From Aquarana catesbeiana (lineage: Eukaryota; Chordata; Amphibia; Anura; Ranidae): DNA of 64,000 nucleotides. A program made the translations under genes and the position numbers. The stretch spans positions 173,473,919-173,537,918 of the forward strand of contig NC_133335.1 of NCBI RefSeq assembly GCF_042186555.1, given 5' to 3'. The notes below the pieces were generated by a model, which was given only the letters and a program-made list of their open reading frames with translations, was not told the origin of the DNA and made no database searches. Shown one piece after another: positions 1 to 11,400 of the stretch; positions within the stretch are counted from its first letter, which is position 1; every line of letters begins with the position of its first letter.

Positions 1-430
1 GTCACTTGCCACGTCCCATGCCACATGTTGTGGATTGTCACTTGACACGTCCCATGCCACATGTTGCGGATTGTCACCTGCCACGTCCCATGCCACACGT
101 TGCAGATTGTCACATGCCACACGTTGCAGATTGTCACATGCCACGTCCCATGCCACACGTTGTGGATTATCACTTGCCACGTCCCATGCCACACGTTGCG
201 GATTGTCAATAACCACGTCCCATGCCACACGTTGCAGATTGTCACTTGCCACGTCCCATGCCACACGTTGCAGATTGTCACTTGCCACGTCCCATGCCAC
301 ACATTGTGGATTGTCACTTGCCACGTCCCATGCCACACGTTGTGGATTGTCACTTGCCACGTCCCATGCCACACGTTGCAGATTGTCACTTGCCACGTCC
401 CATGCCACACGTTGCGGATTGTCACTTGAC
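1..430. repeat. 36-bp tandem satellite (about 12 units)
   Basis: Units begin at 1, 37, 73, 109, 133, 169, 205, 241, 277, 313, 349 and 385. The core is CCACGTCCCATGCCACACGT followed by TGCAGATTGTCACTTG. The unit at 109 is only 24 bp. The array runs off the left edge, so its true size is unknown. Open frames through it are a product of the repeat. Confidence 0.95.
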
Positions 431-1054
431 TGCTATAATTGTCTGCTGTGTCCCAGTCAGAGTCAGGCTTATTTAACTGGTGACCCCCTGTCATCAGTGC
501 TGGGCAGGGAGGAATGGGCTGGCTGCTGCCACTGGGAGAGCGATGGGAGCAGAGCGAACACAGGGCTCATCCTGAGCGGATGTGTCAGCGCTGCATCCCG
601 CCCCAGGGGGGGCAGCAGAGAGATGATGTAATCTCTCTGCTGCCGCGGCTGCCTGTGCATTCAACAGTGTGGGCGTAACTGCAGGGATGCAGGGCGGCGC
701 TGGGCGGTGAGAGATGATGTTATCTCTCTGCTCCACCGCCCGCTGGCTCCCTGATTGGCCAGCAGCCGCTCACAAACTGTCACTGAGCCGCACACAGCGG
801 TTCACGTAACGGAGCCGCCCGTGCTCTCAGCTGTGGAGCCGCCCGCCGGCTCCCTGATTGGCCAGCACTGCAGCCGCTCACAAACTGTCACTGAGCCGCA
901 CACAGCTGTTCACTTCGGAGCCGCCCGTGCTCTCAGCTGTGGAGCCGTCCGCCGGCTCTCTCACCCACAGCGATGCCTGCCCTGCCCACCCACTCACCCA
1001 CAATCTTGGAGAGGGCAATTGCCCTGTTGCCCCCCCCCTGGATCCGCCCCTGCA
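431..1054. repeat. GC-rich low-copy tandem duplications and short hairpins
   Basis: A ~103-bp unit (GGCTCCCTGATTGGCCAGCA ... GTGGAGCCG) occurs twice, starting near 743 and 846. A 13-bp-arm hairpin lies at 612-643 (GCAGCAGAGAGAT / ATCTCTCTGCTGC), and a similar weaker one near 707-731. I recognise no gene. Confidence 0.7.
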
Positions 1055-1410
1055 CACTGATGGCTGGCGCTGACTGATGAGCACTAATAGGTGGCACTGA
1101 TTATACAGCACTGATGAGCACTGATAGGTGACATGCACTGATAGGTTGCACACACTGATGGCTGGCACTGATAGATGTCGCTGACTGATGAGCACTAATA
1201 GGTGGCACTGATTATACAGCACTGATAGGTGACATGCACTGATAGGTGGCACGCACTGATGGGCACTGATAGGTGGCACACACTGATAGGTGGCACACAC
1301 TGATAAGTGGCACTGACTGATGACTGGCAGTGGCATTGGCTGGATGGGCACTGATGGATGGCACTAACAAATGTCACTGATGAGCACTGGTTGATGGATG
1401 ACACTTATGG
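1055..1410. repeat. Degenerate tandem repeat of a CACTGATAGGTGGCAC-type unit
   Basis: Repeated blocks built from TGATGAGCACTGATAGGTGG with variable spacing cover this stretch. The period is irregular (about 20-25 bp), as expected of an old minisatellite. Confidence 0.8.
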
Positions 1411-1444
1411 ATTAAGGATTAATTTTTTTTTCTGCTGCCTCTCT

Positions 1445-1595
1445 GACGCCCATCTTGGTACACCTTGCACTCGGCCTCAATAAAGCAGCAGCGGACATCT
1501 TGTTACACCCAGCCCGAACTATATGGGCTGGGTGTAACAAGATGTCCGCTGCTGGCATACTGTGGCCGAGTGCAAGGTGTACCAAGATGGGCGTC
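1445..1595. repeat. Near-perfect 150-bp inverted repeat (hairpin/MITE-like)
   Basis: The left arm starts GACGCCCATCTTGGTACACC and includes GCAGCGGACATCTTGTTACA. The right arm is its complement and ends GGTGTACCAAGATGGGCGTC. Arms are about 70 bp with a ~10-bp centre near 1520 and one mismatched patch. No flanking target duplication is obvious. Confidence 0.85.
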
Positions 1596-1899
1596 AGGAT
1601 TTTCAGTTACACTGATGGTGTAACTGCAACACAGAGCGCTCTCCACTCTGCTTTCAGCTCCGCCCTCCGCTACGCCCGCTGACTTCCTGTTTCTCCCAGC
1701 CAGGTATCGGCTAAGGCATCGGGAGCATTTGTGCGAGTACAAGTACTTACGCAAGTGCTCGGTATCGGTCCTGATACCGATACTAGTATCGGGACAACCC
1801 TAATTGAAATTGACAACAGGTGCAGTAGATAGACAAAATGAGACGACCTCCAAAACAGGAATTGTTTTACAGGTGGAGACCATTCCAATTTTTTCCCCT
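1596..1899. other. Intergenic sequence with a self-complementary GGTATCGG patch
   Basis: A short palindromic patch around 1760-1800 (GGTATCGGTCCTGATACCGATACTAGTATCGGG) sits next to CAACCCTAATT and resembles a transposon terminus. Otherwise nothing is recognised. Confidence 0.4.
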
Positions 1900-2212
1900 A
1901 CTCATCTTTTCTTACTGTTTTTCATTAGGTTTGCATTTGGCTAGGGTCAGTGTCACTACTGGTAGCCTAAGGTGATACCTGGAATCAAACAATCAGAAAC
2001 AAACCTCATGAGGGTGTCCTGAGGACCCGATGTCCTCTAGTGGGCCTTGTGCTCACTGCTCGACACCGTAGAGCTCGATTGGCATTTGACATTGAACACC
2101 AGAATTGGCAGGTCTACCACTGGCGCCCTGTGCTCTTCACAGATGAGAGCAGGTTCACCCTGAGCACATGACAGATGTGAAAGGGTCTGAAGAAGCCTTG
2201 GAGAACGTTATG
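1900..2212 (+). pseudogene. Tc1/mariner-like transposase remnant
   Basis: Conceptual reading across frameshifts gives a trace of RRPVLFTDESRF preceded by IEHQNWQVYHW. This is the second catalytic region (TDESRF) of Tc1/IS630-type transposases. No continuous frame and no terminal repeats are visible, so it is an internal fragment. Confidence 0.6.
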
Positions 2213-2288
2213 CTATAAAACCATCCCTTTGACAAGGAGCACCAGGAGGCTACTAAGGTAGCACTTGCAAAAGTGTACACCAATACAA

Positions 2289-2425
2289 TTTTTCTCAACT
2301 CCAGTCTTCAAGTTCCTGCAACAGGTATTCAGGCTCTCCATTATTTTGCACAGGTGATTTGAGCCACATACCACAGCCACAGCCGTTTCATCTGAGGGAA
2401 ATCCTGAAAACATGACCTGTTGGGG
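2289..2425. mobile_element. Short MITE-like repeat
   Basis: The left part (CTCAACTCCAGTCTTCAAG ... CAACAGG) and the right part (GGGAAATCCTGAAAACATGA CCTG) have the layout of a dispersed frog MITE. It abuts the LINE fragment to its right. The family is not identified with certainty. Confidence 0.4.
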
Positions 2426-2840
2426 GAGGTTTAATGTAGAAAAATGTAAAATAATGCATTTGGGTGGCAAAAATATGAATGCAATCTACTCACTGTGGAG
2501 AGAACCTCTGGGGGAAATCTAGGATGGAAAAAAAAACCTGGGGGTCCTAGTAGATGACAGGCTCAACAATGGCATGCAATGCCAAGCTGCTGCAAGCAAA
2601 CAGAATATTGACATGCATTAAAAAGGGGAATAACTCCAGAGATAAAATGATAATTCATCCACTCTACAAGAATCTGGTCTGGCCGCACCTGGAGTATGCC
2701 ATCCAGTTCTGGGCACCAGTTCTCAGGAAGGATGTGCTGGAACTGAAGAGAGTCCAGAGAAGGGCAACAAAATGAATAAAGGAACTGGAGGATATTAGTA
2801 TTAAGGAAAGTGCAAAAAGGGGGTGAATGGAGTGACCCTA
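2426..2840 (+). pseudogene. LINE (non-LTR) reverse transcriptase 3' fragment
   Basis: The translation includes FNVEKCKIMHLG in one frame. Then at 2554-2775 comes KLLQANRILTCIKKG, YKNLVWPHLEYAIQFWAP and LKRVQRRATK. This is the typical C-terminal region of LINE reverse transcriptases of the kind common in amphibians (CR1/L2-like or related). The frame is broken by indels and there is no 5' part. Confidence 0.75.
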
Positions 2841-2982
2841 AATGAACCGGCACCTCATCCCTTTACAGTAGTAGGAATGATAGCAAAGGGTCAGAAAGTT
2901 AGGTCCAGCTATGTTTGCTTTATAGGTATGTAATTTTTTTATACTTTACTGTTTACTGTGTTTTATTGTATTTTTTGTTTTC

Positions 2983-3197
2983 AGGTACGCCATTCAGCTG
3001 CAGCGCAGATTTATATATCTTGACAGCAACAGCGTTTGCTCCCACGATACATAAAGCCGTGACTCCAGCGCTGTCGGAGGTGATTTCACCACCACAGTTA
3101 AAAAAAGAGCATATATGCCGAAGCGTGGGGGCAGCAGGGGCGGAGGAGCGATTTGCTCCTACCTTTTGCGGGAGGATGCCCCACTGCTTCGGCATAC

Positions 3198-3200
<3 letters not shown>
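2983..3200. repeat. Direct repeat, copy 1
   Basis: Starts GGTACGCCATTCAG and runs through GCCGTGACTCCAGCGCTGT and GAGCATATATGCCGAAGC. A diverged second copy lies at 3386-3617. Confidence 0.8.

Positions 3201-3249
<49 letters not shown>
3196..3249. repeat. (AT)n microsatellite
   Basis: An uninterrupted AT dinucleotide run at the end of direct-repeat copy 1, followed by a T tract. Confidence 0.95.
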
Positions 3250-3258
<9 letters not shown>

Positions 3259-3385
3259 TGGCAGAGGTTGCATTAAAAAATGTTTTATTTTTTACTTTTT
3301 TTTGTATTTGCTTTGCAGGTATGGTAAGTCTTACTTTTATACTGTAATGTTACTTTGCTTTATTGTTAACCATCATTTACTTAGC

Positions 3386-3617
3386 AGGTACGCCATTCAG
3401 TTGAAGCACGGATTTATTTATCTTGACAGCAACAGCATTTGCTTCCACGATACATAAAGCCGTGACTCCAGCGCTGTAGGGGATGATTTCACCACCACAG
3501 TTAAAAAAAAAAAAAAAAAAAAAAGGAGCATATATGCCGAAGCATGGGGGGAGCAGGGGAGGAGGAGCGATTTGCTCCTAACTTTTGGGGTGGATGTCCC
3601 CATGATTCGGCATATAT
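3386..3617. repeat. Direct repeat, copy 2
   Basis: Second copy of the 2983-3200 unit (GGTACGCCATTCAG ... GAGCGATTTGCTCCTAACTTTTG), with an expanded A tract near 3504-3523. The ~400-bp spacing suggests a tandem duplication with an AT microsatellite between. Confidence 0.8.
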
Positions 3618-4890
3618 AAATGGTGCATGTATGCCCATAATTAGAAGTGGGTGGATGAAGGGAGGTATTCTAATGGTGGGCATACCCACTGATCAATCTC
3701 TTTTTTTCGTTCAGCCCACAGGCTGCATGAAAAAAAAAAGATTACAATATATGCCCAACAAGGACCAGCAATGTACTGGTATGTTGCTGGACTTTGAGTG
3801 GTTATTTCAGAATGATGCCTGCAGGTTTAGGTATCATCTTGGTATCATTCTTTTCAGCCAGAGGTCGGCTTTCATGAAAAAGCAATCCTAGCGGCTAATT
3901 AGCCTCTAGACTGCTTTTACAAGCAGTGGGAGGGAATGTCCCCCCCCCCTCCCACTGTCTTCCATGTTTTTCTCTGGCTCTCCTGTCCCAACAGGGAACC
4001 AGAGAATGCAGCCGGTGATTCGGCCAGCTGACCATAGAGCTGATCAGAGACCAGAATGACTCCAATCATCTCTATGGCCTAAGAAACCGGAAGCTACGAG
4101 CATTTTGGATGTAAACAGCACCATTGGGAAAGCATTTTATCACACCAATCTTGGTGTGGTCAGAAGCTTTGATGGCAGAGGAGAGATCTAGGGTCTAATA
4201 GACCCCATTTTTTTCAAAAAAAGAGTACCTGTCACTACCTATTGTTATCATAGGGGATATTTACATTCCCTGAGATAACAATAAACATGATAAAAAAAAT
4301 GAAAGGAACAGTTTAAAAATAAGATAAAAATGCAAAAAAAAAAAAAAAATGTAAACAGCAATTGCACCATGCATGTGAGGTATCACCGTGAAGGTCAGAT
4401 CGAGGGCAGTAATTTTAGCAGTAGACCTCCTCTTTAAATCTAAAGTGGTAACCTGTAAAGGCTTTTAAATATGCATGTAGTTTGTCGCCACTGCACGTTT
4501 GTGCGCAATTTTAAAGCATGTCGTATTTGGTATCCATGTATTCGGCCTAAGATCATCTTTTTTATTTCATCAAACATTTGGGCAATATACTGTGTTTTAG
4601 TGCATTAAATTTAAAAAAAGGGTGTTTTTTCCCAAAAAAATGCATTTGAAAAATCACTGGGCAAATACTGTGAAAACAAAAATGAAACACCCACCATTTT
4701 AAACTGTAGGGCCTTTGCTTTAAAAATGTTTGGGGGTTAAAAGTAATTTTCTTGCAAAAAAAAAATATTTTTTTATGTAAACAAAAAGAAGTGTCAGAAA
4801 GGGCTTTGTCTTCAAGTGGTTAGAAGAGTGGGTGATGTGTGACATAAGCTTCTAAATGTTGTGCATAAAATGTCAGGACAGTTCAAACCC
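3618..4890. repeat. Diverged interspersed repeat sequence
   Basis: No gene is seen. Parts match other places in the window. The stretch around 4370-4800 (GAGGTATCACCGTGAAGG, TAGACCTCCTCTTTAAA, GGGGGTTAAAAGTAATTTTC) corresponds to 48840-49260, and 4240-4300 corresponds to 48600-48660. It is an old copy of the 48105-49315 repeat family. Confidence 0.6.
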
Positions 4891-6310
4891 CCCCCAAATG
4901 ACCCCATTTTGGAAAGTAGACACTCCAAGCTATTTGCTGAGAGGCATGTCGAGTCCATGGAATATTTTATTTTGTGACACAAGTTGCGGGAAAAAGACAA
5001 TTTTTTTTTTTGCACAAAGTTGTCACTAAATGATATATTGCTCAAACATGCCATGGAAATATGTGAAATTACACCCCAAAATACATTCTGTTGCTTCTCC
5101 TGAGTACGGGGATACCACATGTGTGAGACTTTTTGGGAGTCTAGCCGCGTACAGGACCCCGAAAAACCAAGCACCACCTTCAGGGTTTCTATAGGTGTAA
5201 ATTTTTTATTTCACTCCTCACTGCCTATCAAGTTTCGGAGGCCATGGAATGCCCAGATGGCACAACCCCCCCCCCCCCCCCCAAATGACCCCATTTTGGA
5301 AAGTAGACACCCCAAGATATTTGCTGAGAGGTATGGTGAGTATTTTTCAGACCTCGCTTTTTGTCACAAAGTTTTGAAAATTTTAAAAATAAAAAAAAAA
5401 TAAATACATTTTTCTTTTTTTTCTTCATTTTAAAAAACAAATGAGAGCTGCAAAATACTCACCATGCCTCTTAGCAAATAGCTTGGGGTGTCTACTTTCC
5501 AAAGTGGGGTCATTTGGGGGGGTTTGTGCCATCTTGGTATTTTATAGCCTTCGAAACTGTGATAGGTAGTGAGGAGTGAAATAAAAAATGTATGCCCTTA
5601 GAAATCCTGAAGGCGGTGATTGGTTTTCGGGGCCCCATACGCAGCTAGGCTCCCAAAAAGTCTCACACATGTGGTATCCCCGTACTCAGGAGAAGCAGCA
5701 GAATGTATTTTGGGGCGCAATTCCACATATGCCCATGGCCTGTGTGAGCAATATATCATTTAGTGACAACTTTGTGAAAAAAAAAAAAAGTTTGTCATAT
5801 TCCCACAACTTGTGGCAAAATATAAAATATTCCATGGTCTCAACATGCCTCTCAGCAAATAGCTTGGGGTGTCTACTTTCCAAAATTGGGTCATTTGGAG
5901 GGGTTTTGTGCCATCTTGGCATTTTATGGCCTTCAAAACGGTGATAGATAGTGAGGAGTGAAATCAAAAATTTACGACCTTAGAAATCCTGAAGGCAGTG
6001 CTTGGTTTTCGGGGCCCCGTACGCGGCTAGGCTCCCAAAAAGTCCTACACATGTGGTAGCCCCGTACTCAGAAGCAGCTGAATGTATTTTGGGATGTAAT
6101 TCCACATATGCCCATGCCCTGTGTGAGCAATATATCATTTAGTGACAACTTTTTGTAAAATATTTTTTTTTTGTCGTCATTATTCAATCACTTGGGACAC
6201 AAAAATAAAATATTCAATGGGCTCAACATGCCTCTCAGCAATTTCCTTGGGGTGTCTACTTGACAAAATGGGGTCATTGGGGGGGGGGGGTGTTTGTACT
6301 GCCCTGCTAT
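4891..6310. repeat. Inverted arrays of a ~385-bp tandem unit
   Basis: The block AAATGACCCCATTTTGGAAA occurs forward near 4897 and 5284. Its complement occurs near 5501, 5882 and 6265. Neighbours in the same orientation are about 380-387 bp apart. The two orientations meet around 5340-5460. Units also share CACATGTGTGAGACTTTTTG or its complement. Confidence 0.8.
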
Positions 6311-6770
6311 TTTAGCACTTCAAGAAATGAGATAGGCAGTCATAAACTAAAAGCTGTGTAAATTCCAAAAAATGTACCCTAGTTTGTAGACGCTATAACT
6401 TTTGCGCAAACCAATAAATATATGCTTATTGACTTTTTTTTTTTACCAAAGACATGTGGCTGAATACATTTGGCCTAAATGTATGACTAAAATTGAGTTT
6501 ATTGGATTTTTTTATCACAAAAAGTAGAAAATAGAAAATTTTGAAAAAAAAATGATGTCTTTTTTCGTTTATAGCGCAAAAAATAAAAACCGCAGAGGTG
6601 ATCAAATACCATCAAAAGAAAGCTCTATTTGTGGGAAAAAAAGGACGCAAATTTTGTTTGGGTACAGCATTGCATGACAATTGTCAGTTAAAGCGACGCA
6701 GTGCCAAATTGTAAAAAGTGCTCTGGTCAGGAAGGGGGTAAAACCTTCCGGGGCTGAAGTGGTTAATCAG
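6311..6770 (-). repeat. Interspersed repeat of the AACCACTTCAGCCCC family (minus orientation)
   Basis: Ends GGGGCTGAAGTGGTTAA at about 6751-6766. It contains GATCAAATACCATCAAAAGA and AGCTCTATTTGTGGG, shared with copies at 18000-18335, 40095-41085, 47310-48095, 51744-52460 and 59023-59948. It has no coding capacity. Confidence 0.8.
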
Positions 6771-7049
6771 GTTGTTATGGGTAAAGTTCCACTTTAAGCT
6801 TAGAAAAAAGAGCATCACAACCAGCACACAGGTGCAGTTTTAAATAAAAACATGGACATTAAAACATTAGTTTACTAAAATCGGAGGAAAAACAAGCCAA
6901 TAAATGGAAATAAAAAACATAAAAGTAAAAATAAGTCTCTTAAATTCACCTTTTAACAAATTTTGAGCTTTGTAATGACCCATTGCATATTTCAGGCTGA
7001 ACTCCACAATTTACTACATTAGTTTATGAATAGTCAGAATTTTAGATGA
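6771..7049 (-). other. Probable METTL23 3' untranslated region and flank
   Basis: Low-complexity AT-rich sequence directly after the METTL23 stop codon. No canonical AATAAA on the minus strand is obvious close to the stop, so the cleavage site is not placed. Confidence 0.45.
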
Positions 7050-7218
7050 TCAGTCTAAATTATCCAGATTTAATGTGATGATCATCATTTGAATACTATG
7101 CCGCCCTGGAAGGTTGGATCCAGCCAAACATTCCTTATCAGCATCAAATATCTTCAGTGGAACATTAGTACACTTGAAATTCCATTTGTGGAGCAGAGCT
7201 TCAATCGACCAGTCCTCA
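7050..7218 (-). CDS. METTL23: METTL23 terminal coding exon 5
   Basis: 169 nt starting after TTTTTTACAG at 7219. After completing Ser it reads EDWSIEALLHKWNFKC, NVPLKIFDADKE, LPGRHSIQMMIITLNL and ends NLD followed by TGA at 7052-7050. This matches the METTL23 C-terminus (ADWSLEALLYKW.., FDADKE.., LPGRHTVEM). It confirms that the gene is not truncated by the retrotransposon in intron 4. Confidence 0.94.
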
Positions 7219-8316
7219 CTGTAAAAAAATATTAATGATTTTAGTTAAACAGTTCTAATATATGCTTTATCTACACAAACAATTCTAAAATTGTACTAAA
7301 TTATGTCAAGAGATTTAGGACTTTTTTTTTTTTTGAAGCAAGAAGATTCTCAGGCAGTGGTTTGCAAACCCAATGTTGAGTGTCACTAAGTCCTGAAAGT
7401 TTTGTTTCAATTAAAAAAAAAAAAAAGATTTGGAATCACAAAAAATGGCATGATGGTGTTGATGGTTATGGGGTATTTATATGATTGGAAGTATGTCTGC
7501 AAAATCTATTTAGGGTTGAAGGTGGATGTGGTGGCAGGAATTCCTGTGGCTCATGGTTTGAGACACCTCAGTCATATGCTAACTAGGTCTTTGCTGTGAT
7601 AAGCGTCCTGGCCAGTTGGGCATGTGAAAAGACTGGTGTCAGGGTCATAAAGCATGATCTGACTGTACACAATAGAAATATTGTAGCTGAAGATAATTTA
7701 CTTCAATAAGATACCTGTATAGTTAGCTGCCACTAGATAAATCAATTCCACACATCCCAGAAGGTACTTCATCAGCTCCAGTGTAGTCCAGAGGTGACAT
7801 TAGGGGTCTAAAAGATTGCTGATGTCTTCTTAGGGAGGACCTGTCGTGCCCATTGGGTTATTGAAGTTTGCACTGTTTCACTGAGGTGCATAATTTCAGG
7901 GGTGACATGCTGAGTATCTATTTACTCAACACAACCTCATCTTTTATGTTTTATCCATAAATTGGGTAATATATTGGGTTTGTGTGGACTTAAATGATAA
8001 CTTTAGTATATTTTTTACTGAAAAAAATGTGGGTTTGACAAATAGTTGCGCAAATATTGTGAAATTTTTTTTAGCTACCACCATTTTATTCCTCAGGGTT
8101 CCTGCTTTCCAAAAAGATATAGAATGTTAAAGGGGTTTTACTAATCTTCAAGCCTAAAATATGACTTTTAACGTGTGCAAACATTTTTTTACAACAAAAT
8201 CATAAACTCCTCTAGTGCTAGGGATTGGCAGTAAACTGTATATGAAGGGAAAGTTATTTTAGCTATATGGTTTGGAGATAGGGTATAGAGTAAATAGATA
8301 AATGGAAGACACATAG

Positions 8317-8401
<85 letters not shown>

Positions 8402-11400
8402 GAGGGGTTAGCTCGGCAGCGGGTGTGTGTGACCCCCTGGATGGGTTCACCACACAAAATCAGGCACAGCAGACAGCTTGGTAGGTGAAACAAAAACAAA
8501 GGTGCGGTTTATTCAGACTAGATGCATTGAAAAATAACAGAAAAACAAAAAGAAACATGAAAAGAAATCCTGGTCAGCTTGACCGCTTACTACACACGTA
8601 GATTCCCTAACTAACAACTGGGTGCAGCCTTGTGCTGCCCCAGACCCTATCTCTCTTTGAGAAGTTTTGCCACACAGGCGTTAACTCACCGCAAAGCTCA
8701 GATACCACACTCCCCAGTCTACACAATCACAGAACTGGTTCCAGGATGGAGCATCTCCCTAAGCATGCTGGGATGTTTTCTATAGGTCTTAATGAGCCCA
8801 CTTACTTCAGCTGGGCTCATTACCTCTTCCCCTGCAGGACTCCCAGTACTCCCCCTAGTGGTATAAGTCAGCATAAAGCCTGAATCTAGGGCATACATAT
8901 TTTCCATCCTGGATGCAACCAGGCGATTTTACCTGCCTGCTGTCACATACCCCCCCCTCTTGTTTCAACCTTGGGGTTGGAACACACGCAGTCAGGCACG
9001 CATGTACTCGGGACAAAGCATCCACATTCCCCATTTTAACGCCAGGGCGATGCTTTACTGTAAAGTTGAATTCCTGTAGGGCCAGGAACCACCTATTTAT
9101 CCTTCTATTGGTCTCCTTGTTTTGAGCCATCCACTTTAAAGGGGCGTGATCAGTTACCAGGTCAAAGTGCCTACCTAACAGATAGTACCGAAGGGAATCT
9201 AGAGCCCACTTCACCGCTAAACACTCCTTCTCAATTGTGGCGTAATTTACCTCATGGGACTTCAATTTCCTGCTGAGGTAAATGACTGGGTGCTCTTCCC
9301 CGTTCCAGACCTGGGACAACACTGCTCCCAACCCAACGTCTGATGCATCAGTTTGTACAACAAAGTCCTTAGAGAAGTCTGGTGAGTACAACACTGGCTG
9401 GCTACATAAGGCGGTTTTTAATGACTGGAATGCTGCTTCAGCCTCTGGGGACCATTTGACCATGACAGACTCTTTCCCTTTTGTCAGGTTGGTGAGGGGC
9501 ACAGCCTGAGAAGCAAAATGGGGGATGAATCGCCGATAATAGCCAGCGATTCCCAGAAAGGCTCGTACCTGTTTCTTGCTGTTGGGCCGTGGCCAACTCT
9601 GTATGGCCTCGACTTTATTGACTTGAGGCTTTATCACTCCCCTCCCAATAGTGTACCCCAGATATTTGGCCTCCTCCTGTCCAATGGTACACTTCTTTGG
9701 ATTGGCCGTAAACCCAGCTTCCCGAATGGAGTCTAAGACTGCTTGCACTTTTGGCAGATGTGAGACCCAATCTGTGCTATGGATAATCACATCATCCAGG
9801 TAAGCTGCAGCATACTTCTGATGGGGCCTCAGAATCTTGTCCATTTTCCGCTGGAATGTTGCAGGTGCATTCTGTAACCCAAACGGCATTCTCTTGTATT
9901 GAAACGCCCCATCTGGGGTTACAAACGCAGTTTTCTCCTTGGCCGACTCGGCCAGGGGAATTTGCCAATACCCTTTGGTGAGATCGAGAGTTGTCATGTA
10001 TCGGGCTGTTCCCAGCCGGTCGATCAACTCATCTATACGCGGCATGGGGTAGGTGTCAAATTTTGTAACTTTATTCAATTGTCGAAAATCGTTACAAAAC
10101 CGCCAGCTCCCATCAGGTTTGGGCACTAGTACGATAGGACTGGACCAGTCACTCTGGGACTCCTCTATCACACCCAATTCCAGCATCCTTTGAACCTCCC
10201 CACGTATTGCCTCCCGTCGGGCCTCTGGTATTCTATAAGGTTTTAGTTTTACCCTTTCTCCTGGCGGGGTAATAATATCATGCTCTACGCCAGATGTTTC
10301 TCCCGGCAGCTCAGAGAAAATCTCTTTGTTGCGAAGTACAAACTCTTTAACCTCCTGTTTTTGGGGTTTCGATAAGGTGACTGCGATTCCAACCTCAGGA
10401 ACAAAGCAATCAGACTGGACCGGTGACAAAGTCTCTGCAACTAGGGATTCCCTATCCCTCCAGGCTTTCAGCAGATTGACGTGATATACCTGTTCCAGCT
10501 TTCGCCTTCCTGGCTGTCTGACCCTATAGTTCACCTCGCTCAATTTTTCAAGAACTTCGTATGGACCTTGCCATTTGGCCATGAATTTGCTTTCAACCGT
10601 AGGGACTAGCACCAATACCTTATCCCCCGGGGAAAAAGTACGGGTCTTGGCCCCACGGTTGTACACTCTCTGCTGTGCTAACTGCGATTGGGCCAAATGT
10701 TCCTTTACGATTGGCATTACCTGTGCAATTCTATCTTGCATCAGGGCGACATGCTCAATCACACTCCTGTGGGGAGAACTCTCATTTTCCCAAGTTTCCT
10801 TGGCGATATCCAGCAGTCCTCTTGGGTGTCTCCCATAGAGTAACTCGAAGGGTGAGAAACCCGTAGAGGATTGGGGTACCTCCCTAATGGCAAACATCAA
10901 ATAGGGTATTAGACAGTCCCAATTCTTTCCATCTCTATCCACCACCTTCTTTAACATTTGTTTTAGGGTTTTGTTGAATCTTTCAACTAACCCATCTGTT
11001 TGGGGGTGATACACAGACGTACGTAATTGTGTCACTTTGAACAACTTGCATAGTTCTTTCATAACCCGGGACATAAAAGGTGTACCTTGGTCCGTAAGCA
11101 GTTCCTTACAAATACCCACACGGCTAAAAACAAGAGATAGTTCTTTGGCTATGGTTTTGGCCGAGGTATTTCGAAGAGGAATTGCCTCCGGATAACGGGT
11201 GGCATAGTCCATTATAACCAAAATGTACTGATGCCCCCTAGCGGACTTCATTATCGGACCTACCAAATCCATTGCGATCCTCTCAAAGGGGACCTCAATG
11301 ATAGGAAGAGGTACCAGCGGGTTACGGAAATGTGGCATAGGTGCCGACTTCTGACACACAGGGCAGGAGGAACAATAATTTTCTGTTTCCTTCATGACCC

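Noticed and set aside
6..631. Several overlapping open frames rich in MPHVADCH or CHVPCHTLQ
   Set aside because: They follow the 36-bp satellite, whose length is a multiple of three, so all frames stay open. No protein-like composition.
8259..8499. Open frames with Ile-Tyr runs (also at 3153, 13793 and 41263)
   Set aside because: Translation of (AT)n microsatellites.
8632..8907. Identical 83- and 62-codon frames in each LTR
   Set aside because: They lie in the LTRs, repeat exactly at 13570-13845, and do not resemble known proteins.
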